A stretch of DNA of 64,000 nucleotides from positions 62,001 through 126,000 of the forward strand of contig NZ_PGVA01000003.1 in assembly GCF_002860125.1 (NCBI RefSeq), given 5' to 3'. Under the pieces are notes generated by a model. The model ran no database searches and was not told the origin of the DNA. It saw nothing but the letters and a program-made list of their open reading frames with translations. Numbering within the stretch: the stretch's first letter is position 1; every line of letters starts with the position of its first letter. Source of the DNA: Bacillus canaveralius. Lineage in GTDB: Bacteria > Bacillota > Bacilli > Bacillales > Cytobacillaceae. Shown here in pieces: positions 52,950 to 61,350 of the stretch. A program made the translations under genes and the position numbers.

Positions 52950-53816
52950 TTACTGGGTAACCGCCCTGTCCGGTTCAGCCGGTCCTTCATGTGCAAGTGC
53001 ATCATAGACAAACGTGAAGGCATTTGGGTCATAGGAGATGCCCTGGTGCTCAATTTGATCCAGTGGATAGTAGTCTTGCAAGGTAATATTTTTCACTTGT
53101 TGCGATGGTCCGCCGAGAAAGGACGAAGTATACGGGACAACGACCTCATCGTTACTGGTTGCGACTACCGTATAAGACACACTGCCAGGGGTTTCATCAC
53201 CTGCATTCAGTTTTCTCAGAAAGTCGGAGCCTGTTCGCTGCTGGTCGCAGGCAGCACATGAACCGAGTCCCGAACCTAACGACGTTAAGCCTGAAAGCCC
53301 GGCAACGCCTATTGTTCCATGATTGGATGGAACCAGCCCGATAAGGTCATCGACTTTTTTGGAGCCGCCTAGATATTTAATATAATAGCGCGGCATCATC
53401 CCGCCTTGGCTGTGCCCGACAATCGACACTTTCTTCGCACCGGTATGCTTCAACACGTTATCGATAAAGGCAGCGAGCTCTGCTGCCGAATCCTCAATTG
53501 GACCCGATGCGGGGCCAGCATTGCTTAAGCCGTAATTCAATGAGTAAACACAGTAGCCTTTTGCAGCTAACAATGGTGAAAGATTGGCCCAATTTCGTTC
53601 CATTGTCTCAAATGTTCCCGGTACAAGGATGATTGGTTCAGGATGGGCAGCATCAGGTCGGCACGTCGGGTCATTTGCCCCCGGTGGCGGCGGTCCTTGC
53701 TGAGCCAGGAAGCCACCTGGTGGTAGGCTTGCCGCTCCCTTCACCGTGCCATTGCTCGAAATAATAAATATAATCGCTACCAAAAATGAAAAAACAGAAA
53801 CGAAACACTTTTTCAC
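52950..53816 (-). CDS. Secreted lipase (alpha/beta hydrolase)
   Basis: A 288-aa secreted enzyme with a signal peptide (about 1-28). Oxyanion-region sequence is PIILVPGTFETMERNW, nucleophile elbow GHSQGGMMPRYY with the catalytic Ser, then Asp in TSNDEVVVPYTS and His in DQIEHQGI. This is the class-2/actinobacterial-type triacylglycerol lipase family, usually acting on medium or long acyl esters. A CAAC pair may form a disulfide. Starts with ATG. Confidence 0.9.
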   Translation of the reverse strand: MKKCFVSVFSFLVAIIFIISSNGTVKGAASLPPGGFLAQQGPPPPGANDPTCRPDAAHPEPIILVPGTFETMERNWANLSPLLAAKGYCVYSLNYGLSNAGPASGPIEDSAAELAAFIDNVLKHTGAKKVSIVGHSQGGMMPRYYIKYLGGSKKVDDLIGLVPSNHGTIGVAGLSGLTSLGSGLGSCAACDQQRTGSDFLRKLNAGDETPGSVSYTVVATSNDEVVVPYTSSFLGGPSQQVKNITLQDYYPLDQIEHQGISYDPNAFTFVYDALAHEGPAEPDRAVTQ

Positions 53817-54218
53817 TTGAATTCCTCACTTTCTCCTAAAATAGAATTTTTTTAAAGCTTTAGCTTACTTATAGAAAAAGAGACACGCAAAAACACCTAA
53901 TTGAATCAGGAATTTTGCGTGAGTCTCCATTTTCTCCATCGCTATTATTAACTTATATTAATCTAATACATTGAACACGCTATCATTTTCATACACATTT
54001 TGTTTTTGGCGTGCAAGATCATTGTTTTTCTATACCCGAACTGACGAAACTTAAACCAAAAAAGTCCCCAATAGCGGAACTTTTCTGGTATCAGTTTGGA
54101 TTTTGCTTTGCACCGATATGCTGTTGAAACAATGACAGAAGTAAAATCATTTGCGGTACTAGTGATTTCCGACGGCTCAATACAAGTAATGCACGTCCAC
54201 AAAATAAAATGAAGGCAG
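53817..54218. other. Intergenic region with a minus-strand terminator
   Basis: 402 bp between the lipase and superoxide dismutase genes. It contains a terminator at 53875-53927 but no convincing gene; a 94-codon minus-strand open frame here overlaps the sodC end and looks like noise. Confidence 0.45.
53875..53927 (-). terminator. Minus-strand terminator far downstream of sodC
   Basis: GAGACTCACGCAAAA pairs with TTTTGCGTGTCTC on the minus strand, followed by TTTTTC. It lies about 290 bp beyond the sodC stop, so the sodC transcript would have a long 3-prime tail or a small gene may precede it. Confidence 0.75.
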
Positions 54219-54860
54219 CTACTCCTCTTCTCCCCCACTGCTGACAATCACTCCGCAAGCTTGTCGTTTGCCTGCGTCACCTGTTTTCCTGGTTTCTTCA
54301 TCAGGGCCGCCTTGCCCAGCAGCTTGATAGCGATCAGGAATGTTGCCAAAGTTATCTGGTTTTTCATGGATCATGACAGCTAGTTCCTGCTCCGTTATTT
54401 GTTCCATCGTTAAACGGTCAAATACTGCAGAATAGTTGGCAGTACCGTCTTCGTTTACATAAAGGGAAGGCATATCCCCAGCATGGCCGGAATGCATTTC
54501 GTTATTTGGATTAAAGTGTCCTCCCGCTGTTGTGAAGGGACCTTCTGCTGCATCAGGTTCACAAACGCCTTTTTCGTGAATATGGAAACCATGATGACCT
54601 GGCTTTAACCCTGTCATACTCGCCTTAATCAGTATATGTTCGTCATGTTCAGAAAAACTAACCGTGCCAACGATTTTCTTATTCACATCTTTGACCTCCG
54701 CTTTGGCTTGAGGTTCTTTTAGTTCAGCTGATACTATCTCCTGTTCAGTTGTTTCAGCTTTATTGCTGTTTTCATCGCTCGAATTCTCCCCGGCACCGCA
54801 CCCAAACAATAACAGAACTGCAAACATGGGCAAAAGCGGTTTGATCCAGCATTTTATCAT
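54219..54860 (-). CDS. sodC: Cu/Zn superoxide dismutase lipoprotein (SodC/YojM)
   Basis: A 213-aa surface lipoprotein (lipobox LLFGC, Cys21). The metal-site His93 and His95 (GFHIH), His115 (GGHFNP), His123, His126 and Asp129 (HSGHAGD) and His165 (VMIHEKPDNFG) are all present, with Cys100 and Cys202 for the disulfide. The end GDAGKRQACGVI is canonical. It dismutes extracellular superoxide. I use the ATG at 54860 with GAGAGGAG upstream; the longer frame to 54968 would destroy the signal. Confidence 0.93.
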   Translation of the reverse strand: MIKCWIKPLLPMFAVLLLFGCGAGENSSDENSNKAETTEQEIVSAELKEPQAKAEVKDVNKKIVGTVSFSEHDEHILIKASMTGLKPGHHGFHIHEKGVCEPDAAEGPFTTAGGHFNPNNEMHSGHAGDMPSLYVNEDGTANYSAVFDRLTMEQITEQELAVMIHEKPDNFGNIPDRYQAAGQGGPDEETRKTGDAGKRQACGVIVSSGGEEE

Positions 54861-55040
54861 GATGGCGCTCCTCTCTACTTTTTCCACTATTATTCCACTT
54901 ATTTTATAATGTAAAACAAAAATGATTTTTAAAATATCTAAATAATCAATCTTTAACATTTTCAACATACCTACTTAATATTCTTTTTCTATTATAAAAG
55001 CGAGGTTCATCGTATCATCCAAAAAACGGAGGTAGAAAAG

Positions 55041-56891
55041 ATGAAAAAAAGAAAAATAGTTGCTCCATTATTAAGTTTAGCTGTTTTATTTCCATCAGCC
55101 TCGAATGTATTTGCTCACCCTCACAAACCTGTTGCCGTACAGAAGGTGGAGTTTGTTGGAATGGACGCTCCTGATACTGATCAAGAGCGTTCAATGATGT
55201 ACAGTGACGCATCTGTTGTCGTTACATATAAAAATGGTGCTCAAAAAACGCTTCCGCTCAAATATCAATCGTTGTTCCAACCCGGTGATGTCATCAACGG
55301 CAAAACTGCAGGTGCAGCCTATGATGCAAACGGAAAGATGATTACGAACCCCGAGGGAAAACCATATGTATCTACTTCACCTGACAGCAATACCCTCCTT
55401 AAAGTGAATGGAAAGTTATACATGGTCAACCACTATGAAGGTATGCCATCAAACAATATTGGAAACATGCCAAAATCAATGGTTTTAAATACGGTTGAAC
55501 AAAATAGAAAAACTGGGGAACTGACCGTAACTGATATGAACCCGATTGATTTTTCAGCTGACGGCGGTATTTGGACGCCTTGTGCAGGTTCATTGACTCC
55601 ATGGAACACCCATTTGGGCAGCGAAGAATATGAACCGGATGCAAGAGCCCATGAAGCAAATCCTGAAAAGTCTTCGGTTACTCAATTTGCACGGAACTAC
55701 TATCAAGACAATACTATTATTGGCAATCCATATCTTTACGGTCATCTTCCGGAGGTAAAGGTTAATGCAAACGGAACAGCGAAAGCCGTTAAACATTATA
55801 GTATGGGACGCCTTTCGTTCGAAAATGTAAAAGTAGCACCGGATAACCGAACGGTTTACTATGGCGATGACGGCTCATATACAATGTCGTTTATGTATGT
55901 GGCAGACAAGGAAAGAAACTTATCTGCAGGCACGCTGTATGCTGCAAAATGGATTCAAACAGGTGAACAAAACGGCGGTTCTGCTGATTTACAATGGATC
56001 AAATTGGGCCATGCTACCGATGCTGAAATCAAAAAATTAGCTCAAAAAGTTAAGTTCAGCGATATCTTTGAGACTACTACAGACGTAGCTAATGCCAAAG
56101 CAAATGGATTTACAAGAGTGAAAGCCGGCGGACGAGATGAATGGCTAAAACTAAAACCCGGCATGGAAAAAGCTGCTGCGTTCTTGGAATCTCGCCGTTA
56201 TGGTGCGCTGTTAGGAGCAACTTCGGAATTTAACAAAATGGAAACAGTAGAACTTAACAAGGCCGATAACAAGATGTACATGACTATGTCAACAATCGCC
56301 GGCGGAATGACAGCCAACCCGAAAGATCCTGTCGATGATATTCATGTTTCTAAAATCAATGCCGGCGGAGTTTATGAAATGCCGTTATCCAGAGGCCAAA
56401 AGGATCGCGATGGCAATAAAATTAACAGCAAATATGTAGCGAATAAGATCAACGGACTAGTATTGGGAGAAGATCTTCCAGTTAAAGATGCAGCAGGAAA
56501 CTCAGCAAATCCTGACAAAATTTCAAATCCTGACAATATTGTCTACTCTGAAAAGATGAGAACACTGTTTATCGCCGAAGATGGCGGTATGCATCATAAC
56601 AACTACGGATGGGCTTTTAATGTTGATACAAAGAAGCTTTCCCGTATCGTCTCCGCTCCTGATGAAGGAGAAGTTACAGGTATACAAGCGATTGATAACT
56701 TGAATGGTTTTGCGTATCTGATGGTCGGTTCGCAAAATCCAGGAAATGTTGGTTATTTATCAGGCTTACCTTCCGTTGCAGGGAATGGAGAAGATGATAG
56801 AGACGATGACGATGACAGAGATGATGATTACGGTCATAGAGATGACGACGATGATAATAACAATGACCAAAATGGGAACAATGATGACTAA
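55041..56891 (+). CDS. Secreted PhoX/DUF839 protein with acidic tail
   Basis: A 616-aa secreted protein of the PhoX-like phosphatase family. Signal peptide 1-25 (ends NVFA), conserved segments DGGIWTPCAGSLTPWNTHLG and GRLSFENVKVAPDNRTVYYG, and a divergent C-terminus of about 40 Asp, Arg, His and Asn residues, probably binding calcium or other cations. PhoX enzymes need calcium and iron; whether this paralogue is active cannot be told. The ATG follows GGAGGTAG. It differs from the frameshifted copy at 14638 in having a signal peptide. A terminator follows. Confidence 0.9.
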   Translation: MKKRKIVAPLLSLAVLFPSASNVFAHPHKPVAVQKVEFVGMDAPDTDQERSMMYSDASVVVTYKNGAQKTLPLKYQSLFQPGDVINGKTAGAAYDANGKMITNPEGKPYVSTSPDSNTLLKVNGKLYMVNHYEGMPSNNIGNMPKSMVLNTVEQNRKTGELTVTDMNPIDFSADGGIWTPCAGSLTPWNTHLGSEEYEPDARAHEANPEKSSVTQFARNYYQDNTIIGNPYLYGHLPEVKVNANGTAKAVKHYSMGRLSFENVKVAPDNRTVYYGDDGSYTMSFMYVADKERNLSAGTLYAAKWIQTGEQNGGSADLQWIKLGHATDAEIKKLAQKVKFSDIFETTTDVANAKANGFTRVKAGGRDEWLKLKPGMEKAAAFLESRRYGALLGATSEFNKMETVELNKADNKMYMTMSTIAGGMTANPKDPVDDIHVSKINAGGVYEMPLSRGQKDRDGNKINSKYVANKINGLVLGEDLPVKDAAGNSANPDKISNPDNIVYSEKMRTLFIAEDGGMHHNNYGWAFNVDTKKLSRIVSAPDEGEVTGIQAIDNLNGFAYLMVGSQNPGNVGYLSGLPSVAGNGEDDRDDDDDRDDDYGHRDDDDDNNNDQNGNNDD

Positions 56892-56910
56892 GACGATAAC
56901 AAATAACAAG

Positions 56911-56948
56911 AAAAGGACCGTTGGATATTATCCAATGATCCTTTTCTT
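56911..56948 (+). terminator. Rho-independent terminator
   Basis: AAAAGGA..TTGGATA pairs with TATCCAA..TCCTTTT, 19 bp after the PhoX-like stop. Confidence 0.85.
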
Positions 56949-57097
56949 TGATTATTCAATCAACACAAAATAAAACCTTTATCTCACGAATATAACCCAG
57001 TGAATGAAAATGAATTAAATCAGTTAATACTGATACTAGTGCGAGATAGGGTTTATCCGTTCTTTTTAAAAACACATACGATCTTGGAGGGTAAACG

Positions 57098-57520
57098 GTG
57101 AGTCAACAAAATAAAAACAATTGGCAGGACCTCAGAATTACCCTGCTTCAATTTGCCTTAAATATAGCATTAATTTTACTCGCCATTAGTTTATGCGCTT
57201 TGCTTGGAAAGGAAATTATCTTTTTCATTCAAGTTTCTATTTTTAATCCAGAGCTTGAGATTCATTATGAACTTCTCGAACGCATCCTGAACTTTTTTTT
57301 ATACTTCGAATTCATTGCCATGGTTGTTAAATATTTCAAAGAAGATTACCATTTTCCAATTCGGTATTTTCTTTATATTGGAATTACCGCGATGATACGC
57401 TTAATTATTGTCTATCATGAAAATCCCGTTAATACGCTTTTGTACTCTTTTTCCATCCTTGTGTTAATTGTCAGTTTTTATATTATGAATTCTTCGACGG
57501 CCAGAAAGGGAAAATTATAA
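57098..57520 (+). CDS. psiE: PsiE-family membrane protein
   Basis: A 140-aa protein with four membrane helices, matching the phosphate-starvation-inducible PsiE family (for example YFLYIGITAMIRLIIVYHEN). Its biochemical role is unknown; in enterobacteria it is induced by phosphate starvation. The GTG start follows GGAGGGT. It lies downstream of a PhoX-like gene, and both might belong to a phosphate response, but no Pho box was identified. Confidence 0.85.
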   Translation: MSQQNKNNWQDLRITLLQFALNIALILLAISLCALLGKEIIFFIQVSIFNPELEIHYELLERILNFFLYFEFIAMVVKYFKEDYHFPIRYFLYIGITAMIRLIIVYHENPVNTLLYSFSILVLIVSFYIMNSSTARKGKL

Positions 57521-57565
57521 TTTTTGATGCTATTTAAAAACCCGGCGTGAACCGGGCTTCTTGCA

Positions 57566-57715
57566 TTAATGTTCGTTTCCTCCAGTGTCAGGAGATGGAT
57601 GTTCCTCAATGGGTACATGTTGTGGCCGCTCCGGGTAATTCCGCTTCTCCGGATCTTCGGGACCGGTGAAATCACCTCTTTGATTTGTATATTTCCGTTC
57701 AATTCTTTTTGGCAT
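57566..57715 (-). CDS. Small hydrophilic protein
   Basis: A 49-aa hypothetical protein, MPKRIERKYTNQRGDFTGPE at the start, rich in Pro, Glu and Arg and ending PDTGGNEH. It has an excellent ribosome site (AAAGGGGGTG) seven bases before the ATG at 57715. No membrane segment or known domain; probably disordered. Function unknown. Confidence 0.6.
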   Translation of the reverse strand: MPKRIERKYTNQRGDFTGPEDPEKRNYPERPQHVPIEEHPSPDTGGNEH

Positions 57716-57980
57716 GGTTTTCACCCCCTTTCTATAGGATGGATGAAATTTCACGGTTGATAACAGGAAATTTCTAGTTTATGGAACCAACAAGATTCAT
57801 AACCCGTTGATAAAGATAGATGATGATAATAATCCGAGAAGGTGAAAAATAAGCTCTAAAAAGTCCTTTTTGGAGAAATTAGAGCAAATTCGATCGATAA
57901 TCGGAATTGTCATTACAAATATTTACAATTTCGGCTGTTTATTTCCAAAATATTACTTATTTGAGTATCGACTCAGAATA

Positions 57981-58075
57981 ATTAAGCGGAAAACGAACGG
58001 ATTTAAGCGAAAATTGCCTTGATTTAAGCGAAAAAATCAAGAATTAAGCGAAAACCAGCTTTATTTAAGCGAAAC
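57981..58075. repeat. Five phased TTAAGCG direct repeats
   Basis: Five copies of (A/G)(A/T)TTAAGCGAAAA begin (TTAAGCG) at 57982, 58003, 58024, 58044 and 58065, i.e. spacings of 21, 21, 20 and 21 bp. The first copy has GCGGAAAA. Intervals between the cores are unrelated in sequence. The spacing equals two DNA turns, so all cores face one side of the helix. Confidence 0.85.
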
Positions 58076-58267
58076 CATTATATGTATCGATCAGATCATA
58101 TTTCAAGTACTGTTAATGTATGTCTTGAACAAAGGACCTAACTTTAAGGCTCCTTTTTATTTCCACAGAGCTCCATCAATTCTAACAGATTACTGTTTTA
58201 TAGAACTAACTAAGATCATAAAAATTTTCAAATTGATAAATGAGAAAAGAATAATTAAAAATGATAA

Positions 58268-58298
58268 TTGACTCTCACGTTACGTGATGCTTTATAGT
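58268..58298 (+). promoter_or_regulatory. MerR-type promoter with 19-bp spacer and operator
   Basis: -35 TTGACT (58268-58273) and -10 TATAGT (58293-58298) are separated by 19 bp, the elongated spacer characteristic of MerR-activated promoters. The spacer holds the perfect 13-bp palindrome TCACGTTACGTGA (58275-58287), which resembles the Mta operator. Confidence 0.85.
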
Positions 58299-58322
58299 CT
58301 TAATTGAAGGGAGATCAATGTG

Positions 58323-59069
58323 ATGGCAATGCGGGTAAAAGAAGTTGCGGATTTGGTTGGCATCAGTGTGCGCACACTGCATCATTATGATGAAATTGGG
58401 TTGCTAACCCCAGATGAGACAACTGAGTCGGGTTACCGCCTTTACTCAGATAATAATCTCCAAATGCTGCAACAAATCTTATTTTTTAAGGAACTTGGTT
58501 TCCCTTTAAAGAAAATTAAAGACATTATCAAGAGTCCTTCATTTGACCAACAAGAAGCGCTGGAGTTACATCGCAAAATGTTGCTTGAGAAACGGCATCG
58601 GCTTAATAAAATGATTGCGACTGTTGATAAAACCATTCAACACTCGAAAGGAGAAATCCAAATGACAAGCAAAGAAAAATTTGAAGGATTTGATTTTAGT
58701 CATAATCCATACGAACAGGAAGCACGTCAACGCTGGGGAGATGACGCTGTTGATAATGCAAACACCAAACTAGGGAACATGTCTAAAGCTGAGCAAGAAG
58801 CAATGTCTGAAGAAATGTCTGCAATCTATACGAAGCTTGCAGCCCTTCGACACGAGTCACCTGCATCAGAGGAATCGCAAGCAGCTATTAATGACTGGTA
58901 CGATTTTTTAAACAAGATGGGCCATTATTCACTCGATGCTTTCAAGGGACTTGGACAGTTGTACGTTGATGATAAGCGCTTTACGAAAAACATCGATGGA
59001 TTTGGTGAGGGCTTAGCGGAATTTCTTCGTGATGCCATGGCGATCTACGCGGACAAAAAAAGAAAATGA
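58323..59069 (+). CDS. MerR-family activator with TipAS domain (Mta-like)
   Basis: A 248-aa regulator. The N-terminal MerR HTH is VKEVADLVGISVRTLHHYDE, with GYRLYSDNNLQMLQQI following; a dimerisation helix runs to about 110, and the TipAS ligand domain covers about 125-248 (GLGQLYVDDKRFTKNIDGFG). It matches Bacillus Mta, which binds hydrophobic drugs and activates multidrug efflux genes. Its own promoter has a 19-bp spacer and a palindrome, so it should be autoactivated. ATG at 58323, with GGGAG upstream; GTG at 58320 is an alternative. No efflux gene is adjacent. Confidence 0.93.
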   Translation: MAMRVKEVADLVGISVRTLHHYDEIGLLTPDETTESGYRLYSDNNLQMLQQILFFKELGFPLKKIKDIIKSPSFDQQEALELHRKMLLEKRHRLNKMIATVDKTIQHSKGEIQMTSKEKFEGFDFSHNPYEQEARQRWGDDAVDNANTKLGNMSKAEQEAMSEEMSAIYTKLAALRHESPASEESQAAINDWYDFLNKMGHYSLDAFKGLGQLYVDDKRFTKNIDGFGEGLAEFLRDAMAIYADKKRK

Positions 59070-59075
59070 TCTAAG

Positions 59076-59102
59076 ATGCAGGGCATTTGCCCTGCATTTT
59101 TT
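59076..59102 (+). terminator. Rho-independent terminator
   Basis: ATGCAGGGCA-TT-TGCCCTGCAT followed by T6, immediately after the Mta-like gene. Confidence 0.93.
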
Positions 59103-59209
59103 AATTATTGCCTCTTACATGTCCCCTAATGCCGATCCTACCGTTAGCATACATCTGGGTTTAGAGCAAAGACTATACAGGTAAAGAATAAACAAGGAGG
59201 CGATCGTCT

Positions 59210-60055
59210 ATGGATATGCAGCGCAGTTCTTCCACCGATAAATTTATCCCGATGAGTTCAATTACTCATGGAGTCGGCAAAGAGATAGCTGCTGATATTT
59301 TCAATTATACAGTCCAAATTGTAAATGTGTGTTTCGTTGGTACTCCGGGTGAAAGTAATGATTGGGTTCTTATTGATGCCGGCATGCCAAGATCTGCAAA
59401 CATGATCATTTCAAAAGCAGAAGATCGGTTTGGCGCAGGCGCCCGTCCAAAAGCCATTATTCTCACACATGCTCACTTTGATCATATCGGCGCCATTGTG
59501 GATTTGGTTGAAAAATGGAATGTTCCGGTCTATGCCCACGAGTTAGAGCTTCCATACTTAACCGGGAAAAAGAATTACCCAAAACCTGACGGGACTGTTG
59601 AAGGCGGGTTAATCGCAAAAATTTCTCCATTTTTCCCAAACGAAGCGATTGATTTAGGTTCCCATGTCCATGCCCTTCCCCCCGATGGGTCTATCCCGGA
59701 AATGCCCGACTGGCGCTGGATCCACACACCCGGGCATTCAGAAGGGCATATTTCATTATTCCGGGATGCTGACAGGGCTTTAATTGCTGGTGATGCTTTT
59801 GTAACCGTTAAACAAGAAGACCTGTATGACGTACTAACCCAGGATCTTGAAATGCATGGACCGCCCCGGTATTTAACCACCGACTGGCAGGCTGCCTGGA
59901 AGTCGGTAAAACAGCTCGAAGCATTAAATCCGAAATTAGCTGTTACAGGACATGGGCTTCCCGTCTCAGGTGAATGGCTGGCTGAAAACCTCGCAACACT
60001 TGCAAGAGATTTCGATAAAATCGCCATCCCTGACCATGGAAGATATACTGATTAA
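59210..60055 (+). CDS. Metallo-beta-lactamase-fold hydrolase
   Basis: A 281-aa MBL-fold enzyme. Metal-binding motif THAHFDHIGA (HxHxDH, about residue 85), later His in TPGHSEGHISL, Asp in AGDAFVTV, and His in VTGHGLPVS. Subfamily and substrate are unknown; close relatives include lactonases, glyoxalase II-like and thioester hydrolases, and it need not confer antibiotic resistance. The ATG follows AAGGAGGCGATCGTCT. Monocistronic. Confidence 0.9.
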   Translation: MDMQRSSSTDKFIPMSSITHGVGKEIAADIFNYTVQIVNVCFVGTPGESNDWVLIDAGMPRSANMIISKAEDRFGAGARPKAIILTHAHFDHIGAIVDLVEKWNVPVYAHELELPYLTGKKNYPKPDGTVEGGLIAKISPFFPNEAIDLGSHVHALPPDGSIPEMPDWRWIHTPGHSEGHISLFRDADRALIAGDAFVTVKQEDLYDVLTQDLEMHGPPRYLTTDWQAAWKSVKQLEALNPKLAVTGHGLPVSGEWLAENLATLARDFDKIAIPDHGRYTD

Positions 60056-60066
60056 ATTTGTCCCAT

Positions 60067-60107
60067 AGAAAAGACACCTATTTTTATCAAATAGATGTCT
60101 TTTTTTA
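60067..60107 (+). terminator. Rho-independent terminator
   Basis: AAAGACACCTATTT pairs with AATAGATGTCTTT followed by T7. Confidence 0.88.
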
Positions 60108-60413
60108 TCTCATCATAAAAAGAGTTGCCGCAACCCCGAATTGTGCGGCTTCTGTCTATACTCAAACCAAGTAAAAATGTACCATTATCAATAAAAAATT
60201 TATGCTAACTTTAGTAACCATTTTATCAACACACCCTATCTAAAATAGAATATTGTGTATTCTCGTTACAATTTAAAGTTAACATAAATCTATTAAACTA
60301 ATGTTAATGCAGCATAAATATTTCGTTAACATAACACTTTTCTATAAATTATGACTATATTATTATAGATTTCAGCAAGCAGATTATTACTATTCGCTTT
60401 CGAGTCACGCCGG
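60108..60413. other. AT-rich intergenic region
   Basis: About 300 bp of very AT-rich DNA between convergent genes. No gene, repeat or regulatory site could be recognised. Confidence 0.4.
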
Positions 60414-60920
60414 TCAGTCGTCTTTTCTTATTTGGATATCATCTGTGATTTTATCATCGTGCTCGTTTTTCAAAGAAAGCACGGCGGCCTTTCCGTCACT
60501 CGGAGAACCATCAGAAAAATACATCGGAAACAAGGAAAAAAACAGAACATAAAACGAAAAGTATATAAATTGGTTCCACAAAACCGAATCCTCTAAACGA
60601 CCAGAATAAATGAGCCAATTAACGATTACTATACTTGTAAAATTAAAAATTGAGCCGCCAAGATATATAATCATATTCGTTAGACGATTATCATATCTTA
60701 ACGATTTAAATTCACATGCTCCATTCCAGAAATAATATTTCCTTACTTCAATTCTCCAAAACGAAAACAAGTGTTTTCCGCAGCCGATGACGAGTTTCTT
60801 TTCAGTCCCTCCAAAAATAGACACAAAAAAAATATGGCCACTCAAATGGATAAACGTTACAACCGGGAGAATTAAGAAAAACGAAACGAGAAATTTCAGG
60901 ACCTCAAACATACTAAGCAT
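60414..60920 (-). CDS. M50-like membrane protein, catalytic Glu missing
   Basis: A 168-aa protein with four hydrophobic stretches. In the first helix FIHLSGHIFFVSIFGG keeps the outer His25 and His29 and the Gly of the M50 site-2-protease motif HExGH, but Leu26 replaces the Glu. A C-terminal SPSDGKAAV recalls the third motif (N/S)PxDGG. So it is probably an inactive M50 relative or a small regulatory membrane protein. The ATG follows GGGGGAG. Usual M50 proteases are longer. Confidence 0.65.
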   Translation of the reverse strand: MLSMFEVLKFLVSFFLILPVVTFIHLSGHIFFVSIFGGTEKKLVIGCGKHLFSFWRIEVRKYYFWNGACEFKSLRYDNRLTNMIIYLGGSIFNFTSIVIVNWLIYSGRLEDSVLWNQFIYFSFYVLFFSLFPMYFSDGSPSDGKAAVLSLKNEHDDKITDDIQIRKDD

Positions 60921-61350
60921 GAAGAAACTCCCCCTTTAAACGCATGTAGATGTATTGGTAGTCGTGCTTCATTAAAGGACGCTATTTTGATACCCGGGAT
61001 GAAGCTATAATAACTAGCAATATTTCTCAAGCCGCCATATCGTATTTATTCGAAAATTTCGATGATTAGCAATAAGCCTTATTGGTTGAAGCGTATATTT
61101 CATTAGTGTTAAGGTTGTCTTGTTGGCTTTTAATCCCAAGCTTACAGATTTGTCTGCTAGTTCCCCGCAATGAATCCATGTGCTTAGTTGTTCACAGTTG
61201 AACAAGGCTGCTAATTAAACATATTTAGATATAGAAGAAAGCCTTCTCTTAGGAATAAAAAATTCCACTATAACCAATCATTTAATAAATAACCCAGGTT
61301 AATTTTTAATCGATATATGCATACCGGGTAACTAGAAACGGAGGATATGA
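60921..61350. other. Intergenic region before opuA
   Basis: 430 bp with no supported gene. There is a GCTTCAT/ATGAAGC inverted repeat at about 60967-61003 and a small AGGAAT/AATTCC stem near 61251. The opuA promoter must lie in the right half; no good SigA match was chosen. A 63-codon minus-strand open frame at 61014-61205 lacks a ribosome site and is not called. Confidence 0.4.

Larger units (their letters stand above)
57716..58322. other. Long intergenic region with phased repeats
   Basis: About 600 bp lacking a protein gene. It contains the five-copy 21-bp-phased repeat (57981-58075) and, at its right end, the promoter of the MerR-type gene, both listed separately. Confidence 0.6.

Noticed and set aside
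53963-54247. 94-codon minus-strand open frame overlapping the sodC end
   Set aside because: Starts inside sodC, has no ribosome site and no family resemblance.
57981-58075. CRISPR interpretation of the TTAAGCG repeats
   Set aside because: Core repeats are about 12 bp with 9-bp gaps, far too short for repeat-spacer units.
59210-60055. Beta-lactamase (antibiotic resistance) label for the MBL-fold gene
   Set aside because: The HxHxDH motif defines a broad hydrolase superfamily; nothing points to beta-lactam cleavage.
61014-61205. 63-codon minus-strand open frame before opuA
   Set aside because: No ribosome site, no recognisable domain, and no terminator or partner gene; kept only as part of the intergenic description.
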